From Chroococcidiopsidaceae cyanobacterium CP_BM_RX_35 (GTDB lineage: Bacteria > Cyanobacteriota > Cyanobacteriia > Cyanobacteriales > Chroococcidiopsidaceae), in contig JAFAVL010000180.1 of assembly GCA_019242465.1 (NCBI GenBank), positions 1-8,893 of the forward strand: DNA of 8,893 bases, written 5' to 3'. Numbering within the stretch: position 1 is the stretch's first letter; the number at the start of each line of letters is the position of its first letter. Shown piece after piece: positions 6,748 to 8,893 of this stretch. Below the pieces are notes generated by a model. That model was given only the letters and a program-made list of their open reading frames with translations, did no database searches and was not told the DNA's origin. A program made the translations under genes and the position numbers.

Positions 6748-8893
6748 ATGTTCAAGACTATACCAACACAGAACCTGATGAGGTCTGCTCTTCGGAAACT
6801 GATTGGCAAGAAACTAGACCGACCTAAAACTATGCGACTCTCACGTAGTCTCAGTGCCATCGAAACTTGGAGCTTTGGTCTTACGGGTCATGTTTGTTGG
6901 CTAGTCACTGCCCCTGTTATCAATGCCGCCCTAGGACCTCAATCTATCTTCGTTTGGTTGCCTGGAGTGATTGTATCAATCCTGCTTAATTTGCAGGTGC
7001 AACGCTTAGGTAAGTACTGGCCAGAGATGGCGGGCGGGACACCCAATTATGCAGCTCGGTTATTAAACAACTTTTTTCCGGGTCTAGGTGGATATATTGC
7101 AATTGGATACCTGATTGGATGGATATCAGTGCCAGTACTGCATGCATTGATCCTTACCGAATTGGTCGAAATGAACCTCGCAACTGTGGGTCTCCATTAT
7201 CCAGAGACGCTCCTAAAAATTGGGTTCACATGCCTAGCGTTTATTGTGGCTTTTAATGGTACCCGTGCATTAGCGCTCTTACATTTATTTTTTGTCGTCC
7301 CGGCGGTCATATTCCTGCTTGCCCTTTGCTTTCAAGGTCTTGGATGGTTGACTTTCTCAATCGCTAGCCCTGGACTTTTTCCTCATCAGTGGTCAGCCCT
7401 TAGTTTTGGGGAATGGGCCAAGTGGTTTTTCATTGCCACCTACTCTGTCTACTCCTGCGAGACAGCTTCCTCGTTTGTGGCTGATAGTCGGCAACCTTCT
7501 AAAACTTTGTGGTTTCTTTCATTCGCTGCTTGGCTAATTCCTCCAGTGTTTCTAGGTGGCTCTTGGGTACTCATGCGACTGGCCACACAACCAGGAGTAG
7601 GCGATAATTTATACCTGGATCTTCTCGCGGTAGCTAATCCTATCTGGGGTCAGTCAGCCTCATTTCTCGTGACGCTTCTGATCTCCTTCGCGGGGCTCTT
7701 GAGTTGCGCTACGGCAGTTTCTAACTGTCCTCGTATTTTGTACCAACTTGCCCTAGATGGACACCTTTCGCCTGTATTCACCGTTGTCTCTCGACGAGGC
7801 GTCTTGGAACCTGCTCTCATATTGACCTTTTTGCTCAGCCTCCTCTGTTTAATTTGGGGAGATCTATCTCAGGTCTTAGTAGTGACTGGTACTGGCTACT
7901 TGGTGTCCATCATGGGGTTTCATCTGGGGCTGTGGCTGTGCCGAGATCAAGCAGAGGTGGGATGGCCTTGGTGGTCACTGAGTTTTTTCCTAATGGAGGC
8001 AGTTGTCCTGGTAGTAGGAGGCTTAGCCTGGGGTTGGCAAAACCTGCTGCTCGGACTCCTTTTTCCTATCGGGATTTTGGCTCTTGATGCTGCTTTTAAA
8101 CGCATTTCTTGGGTATCATTTCGTTCGAATTGGTGGCTCTCGCGTTACCGTGGTCAGTCTCGTGGTCAAGTACAAGACTTCGTAAGGCTGCAGGTAGTCG
8201 TCCTGGTCCTATTGATCTGTGGTGCTGTCACTATAGGTTGGACCGTGAGTGGAAAGCTAGACAGAACTGCTGGTGAACCTAAAGCCGATCTCCTCGTTAT
8301 TCTGCTAGTAACGCTCTCATTTGTAGGAGTTGCGATCGCTTGTTGGACAACATTGCCACAGATAGCTGCTATTGATGAAGCTCGCGAACAAGTCAAAAAC
8401 TTATTTATCACTGCTGTCGATACTGTTCCAGATACTGTTTTAGTGTTGGATGAAAACGGCACAATTTGTCAGACAAACGCTGCTGCTGAAGAGTTATTTC
8501 AATTGAATACTCAGGCTCTGGTCGGATATCAACTTAACGAACTCCTCACTGCTCTATCTGGGACACCAGCGCAGTGGCCTAGCCGGAGCGAACGGACCCT
8601 CACAACTAACCAGGGCACGCATATTATTGAGTTGACTGTTTCACGACAAGCCAAACGTAAGCTCCCAGAATATGTAGTGATTCTGCGCGACATCAGCGAG
8701 CGTAAGCGGAATGAGGAAGAATTGCAAGCATACCGCAACCATCTCGAGCAACTAGTAGAAGAGCGTACCAACGAACTGAACAGGGTTAATCAGCAACTGC
8801 AACAGGATATCATCGAGCGGCGGCGAGCCCAAGAGCAACTGCTACACAACACTCTGCATGATGGACTAACTGGATTACCTAACCAAGCTTTAT
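6748..8893 (+). CDS. APC-family amino acid permease fused to PAS and GGDEF domains (partial, 3' end outside the window)
   Basis: One uninterrupted frame of 715 codons runs off the right edge. Residues 1-35 are basic and cytosolic. About 41-535 contain roughly 14 hydrophobic helices in APC order. The helix-6 region Y232-S-V-Y-S-C-E238 followed by D246-S-R-Q-P250-S-K matches the conserved Y-x-G-x-E...NP motif of amino acid permeases. Helix 1 keeps only a weak glycine motif (G44-L-T-G47), so substrate handling may differ. A PAS domain spans about 549-655 and ends in D648-I-S-E-R-K-R, the usual PAS exit. A coiled coil runs from about 655 to 700. H704-D-G-L-T-G-L-P-N712 is the opening of a GGDEF domain. 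Whether the active GGDEF motif and an EAL domain follow is not visible. Likely a membrane sensor that couples amino acid or amine binding or transport to c-di-GMP turnover (inference). The start is uncertain: no clear ribosome site precedes ATG 6748, and GTG 6730, ATG 6778 or ATG 6832 are possible. Confidence 0.88.
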   Translation, partial: MFKTIPTQNLMRSALRKLIGKKLDRPKTMRLSRSLSAIETWSFGLTGHVCWLVTAPVINAALGPQSIFVWLPGVIVSILLNLQVQRLGKYWPEMAGGTPNYAARLLNNFFPGLGGYIAIGYLIGWISVPVLHALILTELVEMNLATVGLHYPETLLKIGFTCLAFIVAFNGTRALALLHLFFVVPAVIFLLALCFQGLGWLTFSIASPGLFPHQWSALSFGEWAKWFFIATYSVYSCETASSFVADSRQPSKTLWFLSFAAWLIPPVFLGGSWVLMRLATQPGVGDNLYLDLLAVANPIWGQSASFLVTLLISFAGLLSCATAVSNCPRILYQLALDGHLSPVFTVVSRRGVLEPALILTFLLSLLCLIWGDLSQVLVVTGTGYLVSIMGFHLGLWLCRDQAEVGWPWWSLSFFLMEAVVLVVGGLAWGWQNLLLGLLFPIGILALDAAFKRISWVSFRSNWWLSRYRGQSRGQVQDFVRLQVVVLVLLICGAVTIGWTVSGKLDRTAGEPKADLLVILLVTLSFVGVAIACWTTLPQIAAIDEAREQVKNLFITAVDTVPDTVLVLDENGTICQTNAAAEELFQLNTQALVGYQLNELLTALSGTPAQWPSRSERTLTTNQGTHIIELTVSRQAKRKLPEYVVILRDISERKRNEEELQAYRNHLEQLVEERTNELNRVNQQLQQDIIERRRAQEQLLHNTLHDGLTGLPNQAL
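8332..8339. repeat. HIP1 octamer
   Basis: Exact GCGATCGC in the last membrane helix region of the permease-sensor gene; third copy in the window. Confidence 0.8.

Noticed and set aside
8166..8771. Two minus-strand frames (98 and 80 codons) opposite the permease-sensor
   Set aside because: Ser/Thr/Arg-rich translations antisense to a continuous, domain-rich coding frame.

Overview
The window looks like chromosomal DNA from a cyanobacterium. Four things point there: three copies of the HIP1 octamer GCGATCGC, a long-palindrome dispersed repeat of a cyanobacterial kind, a Rossmann/CIA30 hybrid protein of the HCF173 type known from cyanobacteria and chloroplasts, and an NRPS whose embedded N-methyltransferase has the wording typical of cyanobacterial assembly lines. 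Base composition is moderate and even. I cannot name the genus.

Layout. Positions 11-1582 (minus strand) hold a complete gene for an atypical short-chain dehydrogenase split by a CIA30 domain. A 62-bp nested inverted repeat sits in frame inside this gene. Positions 1583-2170 are a divergent intergenic region. It holds two exact matches to the NtcA consensus GTA-N8-TAC, a possible -10 box inside a 7-bp dyad, and a long leader before the next gene. Positions 2171-6658 (plus strand) encode a single-module NRPS of 1495 residues with domain order adenylation, embedded N-methyltransferase, adenylation C-terminus, carrier protein, thioester reductase. There is no condensation domain. After an 89-nt gap, position 6748 starts an open frame that runs off the window. 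Its 715 visible residues form an APC-type amino acid permease with about 14 membrane helices, then a PAS domain, a coiled coil, and the first residues of a GGDEF domain.

How the genes may work together (inference). The adenylation pocket reads D-I-L-Q-L-G-M-I-W-K, very close to the glycine code as I remember it. The enzyme may therefore activate glycine, N-methylate it on the carrier and release it reductively as a small amino aldehyde or amino alcohol. The next gene on the same strand is a permease fused to sensory and c-di-GMP signalling domains, so the pair could be a maker and a receptor or importer of one small amine. The paired NtcA-like sites suggest that nitrogen status controls the pair. 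The CIA30 gene is divergently transcribed and probably belongs to photosystem or housekeeping functions rather than to this pathway.
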